DNA of 64,000 nt from Deferribacteres bacterium (GCA_020633675.1 JACKDE010000001.1:372001-436000), one strand, 5' to 3'; numbered from the stretch's first letter, positions 8,563 to 16,903 are shown. Numbers and translations are program-made. Notes: generated from the letters alone by a model not told the origin.

Positions 8563-8593
8563 AAAGCCCGGCATGTTTTTGTTACCGGGCTTT
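8563..8593 (-). terminator. hairpin terminator after the DUF2892 gene
   Basis: Perfect 9-bp inverted repeat AAAGCCCGG (8563-8571) / CCGGGCTTT (8585-8593) with a 13-nt loop, starting 20 bp past the stop of the leftward DUF2892 gene. On the reverse strand the stem ends in TTTT, consistent with factor-independent termination. Confidence 0.6.
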
Positions 8594-8612
8594 CCGGGGG
8601 AAGATCAGCGGA

Positions 8613-8810
8613 TTAACTTTTGGTGGCGCAGGTGCTCAAGCCAAATAAAGAATAGAGCGGGCACCATGAGGCCAGCGCAGTCAGCAAAGGCACAAAGCCC
8701 ACAACTGCGATGTAGCGCCAATTGCTTTCGAATACAAAAAATAGACTGAACAGTACAACTGCGATCACAATGCGCAAAACTTTGTCTACGGAACCCACAT
8801 TTGCTTTCAT
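8613..8810 (-). CDS. DUF2892 (YgaP-like) small inner-membrane protein
   Basis: 65-aa protein with two transmembrane helices (~12-30 and ~33-55) and the family features: N-terminal NVGSVDKVLRI, a WRY turn and a Cys-containing end (SWCPLYSLFG...CATKS). DUF2892 domains occur alone or fused to rhodanese in YgaP. The start at 8810 has GGAGG six bases upstream; upstream in-frame starts lack one. It follows a Crp/Fnr regulator gene, and a TGTGA/TCACA palindrome lies in its leader, so it is probably controlled by that regulator. The Cys residues suggest a role near sulfur or redox stress, which is inference. Confidence 0.85.
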   Translation of the reverse strand: MKANVGSVDKVLRIVIAVVLFSLFFVFESNWRYIAVVGFVPLLTALASWCPLYSLFGLSTCATKS

Positions 8811-8881
8811 CACAACCTCCAAAATGAATCTCAATAGTGAATTTTGCTGCTGGCAATATACAGCGTTTCGTGGCTGAGTTC

Positions 8882-8896
8882 TGTGATAATGTCACA
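8882..8896. promoter_or_regulatory. Crp/Fnr-like palindrome upstream of the DUF2892 gene
   Basis: TGTGA-TAATG-TCACA is a palindrome 72 bp upstream of the DUF2892 start. The half-site matches Crp, but the spacer is five bases rather than six. The decamer TTCTGTGATA at 8879-8888 recurs on the opposite strand at 9695-9704 upstream of the Crp/Fnr gene itself, suggesting that the regulator recognises both. Confidence 0.5.
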
Positions 8897-8993
8897 AAAA
8901 TGGCATTTTTGTGAACGATTTGAAGCTTCAAAAGAGAGATGAAAAAAATGCCAGGTCGCGACATTCATTTTTATTGTCGCAAGATTTGTGATC

Positions 8994-9662
8994 TCAAACC
9001 AGCCGTTCAAGCGCTTTGCTGTCGTTGAGTTTGATGCGCCCGCGTGTGATGCTGATGGCGCCCAGCCGCTCGAACTCTTTCAGCAGGCGGCTGATGACCT
9101 CGCGCGCGGAGCCGAGCTCGATGGCGATCTGCTCATGTGTGAAGTGCAGCGTCGTGAGCGGCCGGCCATCGTTGGCAAAACGCTGTTGTAGAAAAGTCGC
9201 CAGGCGTGCATCCATTTTGCGAAAAGTAATCTCATCGATCAGGGCCATAACGTCAGCCATGCGGCGCGCCAACGTTTCAAACACAAACTGTCTTATCTCG
9301 GCGCTTTCGGTGATCCATTGGCGAAAATCCGATGCAGGAAACAGGACAGCTTCCGCTGCCGCCTCTACCCGAGCGCTGGCAGGGTAGCTCATGCCCGCCA
9401 GCACACAGGATGCAGTTAGAATGCATGTGCTGCCGGTGCGCACATGATACAGCGTGATTTCACGGCCACTTTCGCTGCCTTTGTAGACGCGGATATCCCC
9501 TTTGCCAACCAAGGCGATGTGCGTGCAAGCATCGCCCTCATGAAAATAAAAGGCGCCAGCCGGCAAGCTGGCCGATGCTGCTTTCTCCCCAACAAGCTGC
9601 TGCCAACGTGAAGGCAATTCGTTGAAAAATGAAAATTGTGCTAATATTTCGCTCTTGTTCAT
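8994..9662 (-). CDS. Crp/Fnr-family transcriptional regulator
   Basis: 222-aa regulator. Residues ~10-125 form the cyclic-nucleotide-binding beta-roll (a PAGAFYFHEGD turn, then VGKGDIRVYKG), followed by the dimerisation helix and a C-terminal HTH_Crp domain (FTHEQIAIELGSAREVISRL recognition region). There is no N-terminal Cys cluster for an Fnr-type iron-sulfur sensor, so the effector is unknown. The start MNKSEIL is preferred because the upstream extension (MTQPRDFC) lacks family character and the preceding AAGAGA is suitably spaced; an ATG at 9686 is the alternative. The next gene on this strand encodes the DUF2892 protein. Confidence 0.9.
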   Translation of the reverse strand: MNKSEILAQFSFFNELPSRWQQLVGEKAASASLPAGAFYFHEGDACTHIALVGKGDIRVYKGSESGREITLYHVRTGSTCILTASCVLAGMSYPASARVEAAAEAVLFPASDFRQWITESAEIRQFVFETLARRMADVMALIDEITFRKMDARLATFLQQRFANDGRPLTTLHFTHEQIAIELGSAREVISRLLKEFERLGAISITRGRIKLNDSKALERLV

Positions 9663-9694
9663 GCAAAAATCTCTTGGTTGAGTCATATTTTGAG

Positions 9695-9704
9695 TATCAC
9701 AGAA
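9695..9704 (-). promoter_or_regulatory. half-site shared with the DUF2892 promoter
   Basis: TTCTGTGATA on the reverse strand, 33 bp upstream of the Crp/Fnr start, is identical to ten bases of the palindromic site at 8879-8888. It may mediate autoregulation. Only one half is well conserved. Confidence 0.35.
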
Positions 9705-9852
9705 TAATTGTTGCTGGCAATCTGCGCAAGCGAAATAGCCTCAAATCAATGAAGAATTGCATTGGTCGGAAATCTTTTTTCAAAACGGCTTTCGATGCTT
9801 ATCGTGTGGCCTTTAGGCATTTGTCGCTGTGCAGAAATGAACGACGCGAGAT

Positions 9853-11010
9853 ATGAGCAAATCCAAATACGATATCATCATCGTTGGCGCAGGCGTGATC
9901 GGCTGTAGTCTGGCCTACTATCTCGGCAAACTCGGTTGCACCGATGTGTTGCTTGTCGAACGCGAAGAATTTGCCGGTACCGGCTCCACCAGCAAGGCCA
10001 ACGGCGGTATCCGCGCGCAATTTTCTACCGAAATGAATATCAACATGTCGCTGCTGTCTATGCAGTTGCTGGACGCGATGGAAGCCGATATGCTGAGCGA
10101 AACCGGTTATCGCAAGGCGGGCTACCTGTTTTTAACCGCAGACTCACAGCGTTGGCAAATACTGCAAAAAAACATCGCCTTCCAACAGCAGCACGGGGTG
10201 ACCGTCGAGCCGCTTTCGCGCCAGCAAATTGCCGGAAAAATTCCGTTCGCCCGCACGGATGATTTGATCGGTGGCAGCTTTGGCGCCCGCGATGGCTTCA
10301 TCGATCCGAACGGACTGATGAATGCCTGCCTGACCCGCGCTCTGGCGATGGGGATCACCTATTTGCCGAATACAAATGTGATTGATCTGCTCAAAAGTGA
10401 TGGCTCGATCACCGGCGTGCGGACGGCTGCAGGTGATTTTCAAGCGGACATGGCAGTCAATTGTGCTGGTTCCTGGGCAAAAGAGATTGCAGAAATGGCC
10501 GGTGTGGATTTGCCGGTCGAACCTGTACGGCGGCAAATCGTGGTGACCGGGCCAACCGACAAAGTACCTCGCGTCATTCCGATGATCGTCGATACCGACA
10601 CCGGATTGCTGGCACGTCGCGAAGGCGATGGCGTGGGGCTGGCGTACTCGAACCCGGACGAACCGGCAGGGCAAAACTGGATTTTCGACCCGGAATTTAT
10701 CGAAGTGGTGGCGCCGAAAATGCTCGAGCGCTTTCCGGTTTTGGAAGACGCCGGTATCGATTTTCGCCTGAGTTGGGCAGGCTGCTACGAAGTATCGCCG
10801 GATCATCATGCCATTATCGGCGAGTCAGGCGTGCCGGGCTTTTATCTCTGCAACGGCTTCAGCGGCCATGGCGTGATGCATGCCTCTGCGGCAGGCTTTG
10901 TGCTGGCGGAAATGCTGGTCAAAGGTCGTGCCGAAACACTGGACATTGCGCCGCTTTCAGTGCGCAGATTTGCCGATGGCAAGTTGCTGCATGAAATGAA
11001 TGTGCTATAA
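9853..11010 (+). CDS. FAD-dependent oxidoreductase, DAO family
   Basis: 385-aa flavoenzyme of the D-amino-acid/glycine/sarcosine oxidase superfamily. The N-terminal Rossmann motif IIIVGAGVIGCSLAYYLGKLG (about residues 8-28) binds ADP of FAD; STSKANGGIR (~46-55) is the characteristic second loop; GFSGHGVMHASAAG near 335-348 is the C-terminal FAD motif. It would oxidise a secondary or primary amine, or a hydroxy acid, and is cytosolic. It precedes a Gfo/Idh oxidoreductase, an MFS permease and a small membrane protein in the same direction, which suggests catabolism of an imported compound. Gaps to the next gene (129 bp, containing a repeat) allow a separate promoter. The ribosome site is weak. 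Confidence 0.9.
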   Translation: MSKSKYDIIIVGAGVIGCSLAYYLGKLGCTDVLLVEREEFAGTGSTSKANGGIRAQFSTEMNINMSLLSMQLLDAMEADMLSETGYRKAGYLFLTADSQRWQILQKNIAFQQQHGVTVEPLSRQQIAGKIPFARTDDLIGGSFGARDGFIDPNGLMNACLTRALAMGITYLPNTNVIDLLKSDGSITGVRTAAGDFQADMAVNCAGSWAKEIAEMAGVDLPVEPVRRQIVVTGPTDKVPRVIPMIVDTDTGLLARREGDGVGLAYSNPDEPAGQNWIFDPEFIEVVAPKMLERFPVLEDAGIDFRLSWAGCYEVSPDHHAIIGESGVPGFYLCNGFSGHGVMHASAAGFVLAEMLVKGRAETLDIAPLSVRRFADGKLLHEMNVL

Positions 11011-11030
11011 AATCCCAAGTTACAAATGAC

Positions 11031-11090
11031 AAATTCCAAATCAATTCCAGTATCGAAAAGACAAGATTAGAAACTGGAAGTTTGGAATTT
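11031..11090. repeat. intergenic imperfect palindrome, same family as 1741-1802
   Basis: AAATTCCAAA (11031-11040) pairs perfectly with TTTGGAATTT (11081-11090), with an inner TTCCAG/CTGGAA pair. It shares the exact 15-mer ATTAGAAACTGGAAG (11066-11080) with 1747-1761. It occupies most of the space between the flavoenzyme and the Gfo/Idh gene and contains no gene. Confidence 0.6.
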
Positions 11091-11139
11091 ATTTGTGATA
11101 TGGATTTTGCGATTTGGAAATTGATGCAAGGATACATTG

Positions 11140-12213
11140 ATGAACAAGAAAATTAAAGTCCTCGTGCTCGGTTGCGGCAACATGGGTGCATCGCATGCGC
11201 GTGCGTATCATAAAATGGCTGATTTTGAACTGTGCGGCTTGATTGCGCGCACACCGAAGCGCAGAACGCCACTTGCTGCCGAACTGGGTGGCGTGGCCGA
11301 ATTTGACGATTTCGGCAAAGCCATCGCGGCAACACAGCCCGATGCGGTGGCGATTTGTACGTATCCGGATTCGCATTACAAATTTGCCCAGCAAGCCCTC
11401 AACGCAGGGTTGCATATTTTTATGGAAAAGCCGTTGGCCGAAACCGTCGCCCAGGCACAGGGAATCGTCGAGCTGGCGGCGCAAAAAAAACGTAAAGTGG
11501 TGGTCGGCTACATTTTGCGCCACAACCCAGCCTGGATCAAGTTTGTCGAGATCGCCCGCACCCTCGGCAAACCGCTTGTGATGCGCATGAATCTCAATCA
11601 GCAGAGCAGTGGCGCCGAGTGGCAAACCCACAAGCAGCTCATGCAATCGATGTCACCGATAGTTGATTGCGGCGTGCACTACGTCGACATCATGTGCCAG
11701 ATGACGCGCAGCAAGCCGGTGCTGGTGCAAGCCATCGGCGCGCGGCTGAGCGAGGAAATCGACGAAAAAATGTACAATTATGGCCAGTTGCAGGTGCGTT
11801 TCGAAGACGACTCAGTGGGCTGGTACGAGGCCGGTTGGGGCCCGATGATGAGCGAGACCGCCTTTTTTGTCAAAGACGTGATCGGCCCGAAAGGTTGTGT
11901 CAGCATCGTCGATCCGGGCGCGGCTGGCACCGGCTCGGCAGATATCGATGCGCACACCAAAACCAACAGCCTGCTACAGCATCATGCAACGCTGGACGCA
12001 AACGGCGAACTTTCCAGCAAGGATGTGCTGATCGACACGCGTGATGAACCGGGACATCAGGAATTGTGCGACCGTGAGCAAGCCTGGTTTCTGCAAGCCA
12101 TCCGCGACGATCTCGATTTGAGCGAGCACCTGAGCGATGCCGTCAACAGCCTGCGCATCGTGCTGGCGGCGGATGAATCGTTGCGTAGTGGACAGGTTGT
12201 AAGGTTGCAGTGA
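11140..12213 (+). CDS. Gfo/Idh/MocA-family oxidoreductase (cytosolic)
   Basis: 357-aa NAD(P)-dependent sugar/inositol dehydrogenase-like enzyme. The Rossmann motif VLVLGCGNMGASHARAY is at residues 7-23, the catalytic EKP motif in FMEKPLAE near 95, and the C-terminal GFO_IDH_MocA domain continues with DCGVHYVDIMCQM supplying the conserved D-x-x-x-H pair. There is no signal peptide, so unlike the two other family members in this window it acts in the cytoplasm. ATG at 11140 has AAGGA upstream; a TTG three bases earlier is less likely. It lies in a co-directional group with a flavoenzyme and an MFS permease. Confidence 0.92.
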   Translation: MNKKIKVLVLGCGNMGASHARAYHKMADFELCGLIARTPKRRTPLAAELGGVAEFDDFGKAIAATQPDAVAICTYPDSHYKFAQQALNAGLHIFMEKPLAETVAQAQGIVELAAQKKRKVVVGYILRHNPAWIKFVEIARTLGKPLVMRMNLNQQSSGAEWQTHKQLMQSMSPIVDCGVHYVDIMCQMTRSKPVLVQAIGARLSEEIDEKMYNYGQLQVRFEDDSVGWYEAGWGPMMSETAFFVKDVIGPKGCVSIVDPGAAGTGSADIDAHTKTNSLLQHHATLDANGELSSKDVLIDTRDEPGHQELCDREQAWFLQAIRDDLDLSEHLSDAVNSLRIVLAADESLRSGQVVRLQ

Positions 12214-12364
12214 GCGGCAGCCAAATTTTGAATGCTGATTTTCGAACGACGAAGGCTGAATTCTGAATACATAATGCAGAGTGCATTTTTGCATGATACT
12301 GATGATGAGTGACTTTTTGACAAGACTTATCCAAAAGAAGTAAGCACAAAAGGAGGAAGGGAAC

Positions 12365-13594
12365 GTGAGCACAAAAACATACGCACAACTCAGCGGCATG
12401 ATGTTTTTGCAGTTTTTTGTTTGGGGCGCCTGGTTCGTGACCCTCGGCACCTATCTCGGCAGCATCGGCTTTAGCGGTAGTGAGATCGGCTATACCTATC
12501 TGATGAACAACATCGCCGCGATTCTGTCGCCATTCTTCGTGGGCATGATTGCAGATCGCTATTTCAACTCTGAAAAAGTGATGGCGGTGCTGCACATCGC
12601 GGGCGGCGTGGTGATTTTCTTTGCCACCAGTATCACCAGTGCGGCGGCCCTGATTGGCGGACTGCTGCTGTACAACTTGTGCTACATGCCGACGTTGGCG
12701 CTGGTCAATGCGGTGTCCTTCAACCAAATGGAAAATCCCGACGAGCAGTTCCCGAAAGTGCGGGTGTGGGGCACAATCGGCTGGATCGTGGCAGGGCTGG
12801 TGATCACGTTCATTCAGTTTAATTTTTACGAAAGCGTCGAAGCCAGCACCGTGCCGATGAAAATGGCGGCCATCGCTTCGATTGTGATGGGACTGTATTC
12901 GCTCACGCTGCCGCCGACGCCACCGAAAAATGTCGGCAAGGAGGTCAGTATCGGTGATATTTTGGGCGTCAAGGCGTTGCGATTGATGAAAGAACGTTCG
13001 TTTTTGATCTTTATCATCAGCTCTTTGCTGATCTGTATTCCGCTGGCTTTTTATTACAATTTCACCAACCTGTTTCTGAACGACCTCGGCATGACCGGTG
13101 TCGCGGGCAAACAGACCATGGGGCAGATGTCCGAGGTGATTTTCATGGTGCTGATGCCGTGGTTTTTCGTGCGGCTGGGTGTTAAAAAGATGCTGCTGGT
13201 CGGTATGTTGGCGTGGGTGCTGCGTTACGCGCTCTTTGCAAGCGGCGATCTCGACACTGGCGTTTGGATGCTGTACGGCGGCATCATTCTGCACGGCATC
13301 TGTTATGATTTCTTTTTCGTGACCGGCCAGATTTACGTCGATAAAAAAGCCGACCGCGAGATTCGCGCCAGTGCACAGGGCTTTATCGCGCTCATTACCT
13401 ACGGCGTCGGCATCGGGCTGGGCTCGATTCTGTCAGGGCACATCGTGGAATTGTTCACTGCTGCAGATGGCGCAAAAGACTGGTCGGCGATTTGGTGGGT
13501 ACCCTGTATCTTCGCGGCAGCGGTTGCCCTGTTGTTTTTCCTGACTTTTCAGGACAAAGCGGTTGAGGCAAAGGTGAAAGCATCGGAAGCGTAA
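12365..13594 (+). CDS. MFS transporter, nucleoside:H+ symporter (NupG-like) type
   Basis: 409-aa permease with about 12 transmembrane helices. The N-terminal FFVWGAWFVTLGTYL and the GSEIGYTYLMNNIAAILSPF region followed by GMIADRYF (loop 2-3 signature) match the nucleoside-permease (NupG/XapB) group of the major facilitator superfamily. The start is GTG at 12365 with AGGAGG about eight bases upstream. The DAO flavoenzyme and Gfo/Idh genes upstream suggest that it imports the compound they degrade; in FCB bacteria such permeases are often beside Gfo/Idh genes, so the substrate may be a sugar derivative instead of a nucleoside. Confidence 0.9.
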   Translation: MSTKTYAQLSGMMFLQFFVWGAWFVTLGTYLGSIGFSGSEIGYTYLMNNIAAILSPFFVGMIADRYFNSEKVMAVLHIAGGVVIFFATSITSAAALIGGLLLYNLCYMPTLALVNAVSFNQMENPDEQFPKVRVWGTIGWIVAGLVITFIQFNFYESVEASTVPMKMAAIASIVMGLYSLTLPPTPPKNVGKEVSIGDILGVKALRLMKERSFLIFIISSLLICIPLAFYYNFTNLFLNDLGMTGVAGKQTMGQMSEVIFMVLMPWFFVRLGVKKMLLVGMLAWVLRYALFASGDLDTGVWMLYGGIILHGICYDFFFVTGQIYVDKKADREIRASAQGFIALITYGVGIGLGSILSGHIVELFTAADGAKDWSAIWWVPCIFAAAVALLFFLTFQDKAVEAKVKASEA

Positions 13595-13636
13595 GCGTGT
13601 CATTCTAACCGCAAACAGGCAAAGGAGCGTTCGAAA

Positions 13637-14056
13637 ATGGCAATTCAAGGTGCGGGGGGCACAAAAGGCGGAATCGGCCGGTTTTTCATGGGTCTGGTGA
13701 TGATGATCGGCGGCGGCTATCTTTTGCTCAACGCCATTCAGGTCACCAACCACTTTAGCCTGGGCTACGGGCTCTACAGCTTTGGCGGCTTCCGCCTCAC
13801 GACCGGCATGGTGATGATTCCGTTTATGTTTGGCATCGGCATGATTTTCTACAATTCGAAAAATTATCTGGGCTGGATTCTGACAATCGGTAGTTTGATC
13901 ATGCTAATTTTCGGTGTCATCTCCAGTATCAATTTTCGCCTGCGCAGCATGTCGGCTTTCGAGCTGATCGTGATTTTGGTGCTGCTGGTCGGCGGCATCG
14001 GCCTGTTTTTGAATTCGCTGCGCAATTTTGATGCGGAGGGCTTGGCCGAAAGATAA
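13637..14056 (+). CDS. small integral membrane protein, unknown function
   Basis: 139-aa protein with four hydrophobic segments (about residues 15-35, 57-70, 76-95 and 106-126) and a Gly-rich N-terminal lead (GAGGTKGGIGRFFMG). AAAGGAG precedes the ATG, and it begins 42 bp after the MFS gene, so it is probably the last gene of that operon. No family was recognised. A helper role for the permease is conceivable but unsupported. Confidence 0.75.
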   Translation: MAIQGAGGTKGGIGRFFMGLVMMIGGGYLLLNAIQVTNHFSLGYGLYSFGGFRLTTGMVMIPFMFGIGMIFYNSKNYLGWILTIGSLIMLIFGVISSINFRLRSMSAFELIVILVLLVGGIGLFLNSLRNFDAEGLAER

Positions 14057-14095
14057 TATTTGTAAAAATAACACTGTTTTAAGAGCATTGCCATT

Positions 14096-14637
14096 CTAAT
14101 CTGGGAATGTTCGCGAACCATCAGTTAAAACTTCATAGTTCAAGATGATATCAACATTTACACCGATAGAGTCATTATCGAAGCTAAAAAAACTGTAAGT
14201 TGCGCTGCCATAGAGTCTTCCAAAATTTCCGTTTGCAGTTTTGTAAAAGTACGTAGCACTTACTGTAGAATCATTTGGTGTATCCGAAGCGAGCATTCGT
14301 ATAAGAGTTCCGTGCTCATCGTAATTCTCGAGTGGAGCAAGGTTTGGATTTAGTAATTCTGGTTTAGCGAATTGCCGCCCAAATACAAGTAAATGCCAAT
14401 CGAAAACAGTGTCGGCTTGAATTTTCTCATAGATAATAGCAAATTCGCTAAATTCGAACAGGTTTTCTTTTTTAGGTAGCTCAAAACTGTGGTTGATTCC
14501 TCTAAAGCTATTTTCTTTTGCTATGAAATTTAATGAGTACGATCCCTGATTCAAGCTACTTCGCTCAGGAGTGACGCAAGAATTCTTTTGACAGCCTAAC
14601 ACGAACATGGATAATATAAAGCAAGCTATTTTTTCAT
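14096..14637 (-). pseudogene. lipoprotein gene with a one-base frameshift in the signal peptide
   Basis: The open frame from the internal ATG at 14608 gives 170 aa beginning MFVLGCQKN, which is a lipobox without its signal peptide. Upstream is ATG (14637-14635) with AAAGGGATC as ribosome site, followed by a run of six A (T on the plus strand, 14629-14634) and then an immediate in-frame TAG. One extra A would give MKKIACFILSMFVLGCQ, a proper lipoprotein leader with Cys16. So the gene is either inactivated, phase-variable at the A-tract, or carries a homopolymer error. The mature part has beta-strand character with no recognised motif. Like its neighbour it is notably AT-rich. Confidence 0.7.
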
Positions 14638-14801
14638 GATTTGATCCCTTTCAAAAAAAGCGCTGTAAGTCTTATAGCGAGCTTGAAGTTGAATTGCAGA
14701 ATAAATGTATAGAAATGGATTAAAAAAGTGCTCAAAACTATCATTAACTGTTTTAAAAGAATTTAAGTTTTAACACAAGGTAATTTTAGTATCCAGGAAG
14801 A

Positions 14802-15359
14802 ATGGAAGCAAAAAATTTAGTAAATCATCAAGGCAATCCACTACTAGAACTGTTAATTGATTCAAATTTCAGTTATTGGTTCTGGTGGAAGCTGGTTGGG
14901 CCAGATCGTTCTCAATACATCAAAACCATGAATCGATATCGAGTCTTTTTCTCCACATTGATCAGAGCTCTTTTCAACACTTTGATTATTTCTCTGTTTA
15001 AGTTATATGATACTCGTCGAGATACCGTCAATTTAAATAGAGTGTTAAAGGATATCAAAAGGGATAAAAAGCTTTCTCCAAAAGAATTGAGCAAAGTTGA
15101 AAAAAACTATGAAAAGGCTATTTATTTTTGGAAAAAAGTAAAGACTTTGCGACATGAATATTTTGCGCATTTAAAATTCGATTACGATGAAAAAAGTTTG
15201 TACGAGAATGCTGGAATCGCCCCAGATGAATTTAAAGAACTTATAGATCTTAGCATGGAAGTGTTCAACGCATTTCATTACCATTATTATGGAACACGTT
15301 TGGAATTAATAAATCCAGAAGAAGATATTAAAAGGCTTTTTGCTGATTTGGAAAAATAA
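14802..15359 (+). CDS. HEPN-domain protein, AbiU2-like
   Basis: 185-aa mostly helical protein. It carries R117-HEYFA-H123 (context LRHEYFAH), which fits the R-x4-6-H catalytic motif of HEPN ribonucleases and the 'R..FAH' core of AbiU2-type abortive-infection proteins. Helices before and after (TLIRALFNTLIISLFKLYD; ELIDLSMEVFNAFHY) match the HEPN four-helix plan. AGGA lies five bases before the ATG. Codon use is strongly AT-rich compared with genes on either side, a sign of acquisition. No obvious antitoxin or nucleotidyltransferase partner is adjacent. Some HEPN proteins are non-catalytic, so nuclease activity is only inferred. Confidence 0.65.
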   Translation: MEAKNLVNHQGNPLLELLIDSNFSYWFWWKLVGPDRSQYIKTMNRYRVFFSTLIRALFNTLIISLFKLYDTRRDTVNLNRVLKDIKRDKKLSPKELSKVEKNYEKAIYFWKKVKTLRHEYFAHLKFDYDEKSLYENAGIAPDEFKELIDLSMEVFNAFHYHYYGTRLELINPEEDIKRLFADLEK

Positions 15360-15532
15360 GATGCATAAGGTTCAGATATGCATGGATTGCTGCATCTCAA
15401 CTTGCCCATAGGTCGCAAGTAGAGAAACCAATTTAGTCAAAAGCTGCAAATGACTACTGAAGCCATAGAAACTTGCTGATAGTTCTTAACTCTCTTACTT
15501 AGCTGGGTAAAAAATTGAAACGATTTGAAAAA

Positions 15533-16786
15533 ATGAACAGACGCAAATTCCTCAAATCCACTCTCGCCGCAGCCGGCGCCTTCTCCATTGTGCCGCGCCA
15601 TGTGCTGGGCGGAACCGGCTATCTGCCACCGAGCGATCAGCTCACCAAAGCCGTGATCGGCGTTGGTGGTATGGGGCGTGGCCACTTGAATTACCCCGGT
15701 TCAAAGCTGCTGGCTGTTTGCGATGTCGATACCGAGCATTTGCAGCGGGCACAGGAAATCGCCGGCCCGGGTGTCGATGGCTATACCGACTTTCGCGAAG
15801 TGTTGGCTCGCGATGATATCGACATCGTGCATATTCCGACACCGCCGCACTGGCATGCACTGATTTCCATCGCCGCAGCGGAAGCGGGCAAGGATATCTG
15901 GTGCGAAAAACCGATGACACGTACCATCGGCGAAGGGCAGAAGGTGGTGGAAGCGGTGCAGCGTCATGGCCGGATTTTTCGCATCAACACCTGGTTCCGT
16001 TTCCGCAGCGATTTTTACGGCTTTGGCACCGACGTCGCGCCGATAAAAAAGCTGGTGCAGAGTGGCATGCTGGGCTGGCCGCTGCGTGTGACCATCGGCG
16101 CAACCACCGGCTTTACCTGGAAATTTTACTGGAGCGGCCGCACCGACCTGGCGCCGCAGTGGGTGCCCGAGCAACTCGATTACGATTTCTGGCTCGGCCC
16201 GGCGCCTTACAAGCCCTACAATCCGCACCGCGTGCACGGTACTTTCCGTGGCTACTGGGACTACGATGGCGGCGGCCTCGGCGATATGGGCCAGCACTAT
16301 CTCGATCCGGTGCAATACATCCTTGATAAAGATCACACCAGCCCGGTGGAAATCGAAGCAGACGCGCCACAGCAGCACCCGGAGGCGGTCAGCTCATGGC
16401 GCCGCATTTGGATGCGCTACGCAGACGGTTGTGAAATCATTTTGGATGGCGAAGGCACCGATGAAAGTGCGCCATTTATCGAAGGGCCGCAGGGCAAGCT
16501 CTACCGCGGCTTCAAATCCGACATTCCTGGTCTCGAGAAAAAGCTGGCGCAATTTCCCGATCCTTTACCGCAGTTGACGGATTTTAGCGAAGCGGTGCGA
16601 CAACGCAAAAAATTTGCGCTCAATGAAGCTAACGCCCACCGTTCCTGCACATTGGTCAATTTGGGCAAAATTGCCCTGCAGTTGGGCCGCAAACTGTATT
16701 TTGATCCGGAAAAGCAGCGCTTTATCAATGATGATGCTGCCGACCGCCTGATCAATCCACCGATGCGTGAGCCGTGGAAGTTGTAG
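15533..16786 (+). CDS. Tat-exported Gfo/Idh/MocA-family oxidoreductase
   Basis: 417-aa enzyme with a twin-arginine leader (MNRRKFLKSTLAAAGAFSIV), then a Rossmann fold (AVIGVGGMGRGHLNY), the catalytic EKP (WCEKPMTRT) and the GFO_IDH_MocA C-terminal domain with GDMGQHYLDPVQY. Tat export implies that it folds with NAD(P) in the cytoplasm and works in the periplasm, as glucose-fructose oxidoreductase does. The start is set by the RR motif; an upstream TTG (15515) is possible but unlikely. Related exported members in these phyla are found with DUF1080 proteins, one of which lies at 20703. Substrate unknown, probably a sugar or glycoside. Confidence 0.9.
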   Translation: MNRRKFLKSTLAAAGAFSIVPRHVLGGTGYLPPSDQLTKAVIGVGGMGRGHLNYPGSKLLAVCDVDTEHLQRAQEIAGPGVDGYTDFREVLARDDIDIVHIPTPPHWHALISIAAAEAGKDIWCEKPMTRTIGEGQKVVEAVQRHGRIFRINTWFRFRSDFYGFGTDVAPIKKLVQSGMLGWPLRVTIGATTGFTWKFYWSGRTDLAPQWVPEQLDYDFWLGPAPYKPYNPHRVHGTFRGYWDYDGGGLGDMGQHYLDPVQYILDKDHTSPVEIEADAPQQHPEAVSSWRRIWMRYADGCEIILDGEGTDESAPFIEGPQGKLYRGFKSDIPGLEKKLAQFPDPLPQLTDFSEAVRQRKKFALNEANAHRSCTLVNLGKIALQLGRKLYFDPEKQRFINDDAADRLINPPMREPWKL

Positions 16787-16841
16787 GTCGGAATATAAGG
16801 TCGTGCGCGAACACTAATAAGCAGGAAATGTGGATTGAAAA

Positions 16842-16903
16842 AGGAGTGTCAAGCTTCAGTTTGACAATATCAAAAAAATGCCAAAATGCATTTTGGCACT
16901 CCT
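16842..16903. repeat. three-way-junction-like inverted repeat element
   Basis: Outer arms AGGAGT (16842-16847) and ACTCCT (16898-16903) enclose two inner hairpins: GTCAA/TTGAC (16848-16865) and the perfect 18-bp palindrome GCCAAAATGCATTTTGGC (16880-16897). The inner palindrome abuts the outer arm exactly. It lies between a Gfo/Idh gene and the DUF1697 gene. It could be a small RNA, a mobile hairpin repeat or a terminator-like structure. Confidence 0.55.

Noticed and set aside
12143..13294. 383-codon reverse frame over the MFS gene
   Set aside because: His/Gln/Arg-rich antisense shadow of a clear 12-TM permease.
13583..13620. possible third copy of the TGTCATTC repeat (GTGTCATTCT near 13597)
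   Set aside because: Only about ten bases match and the terminal ATGACA end and core are absent.
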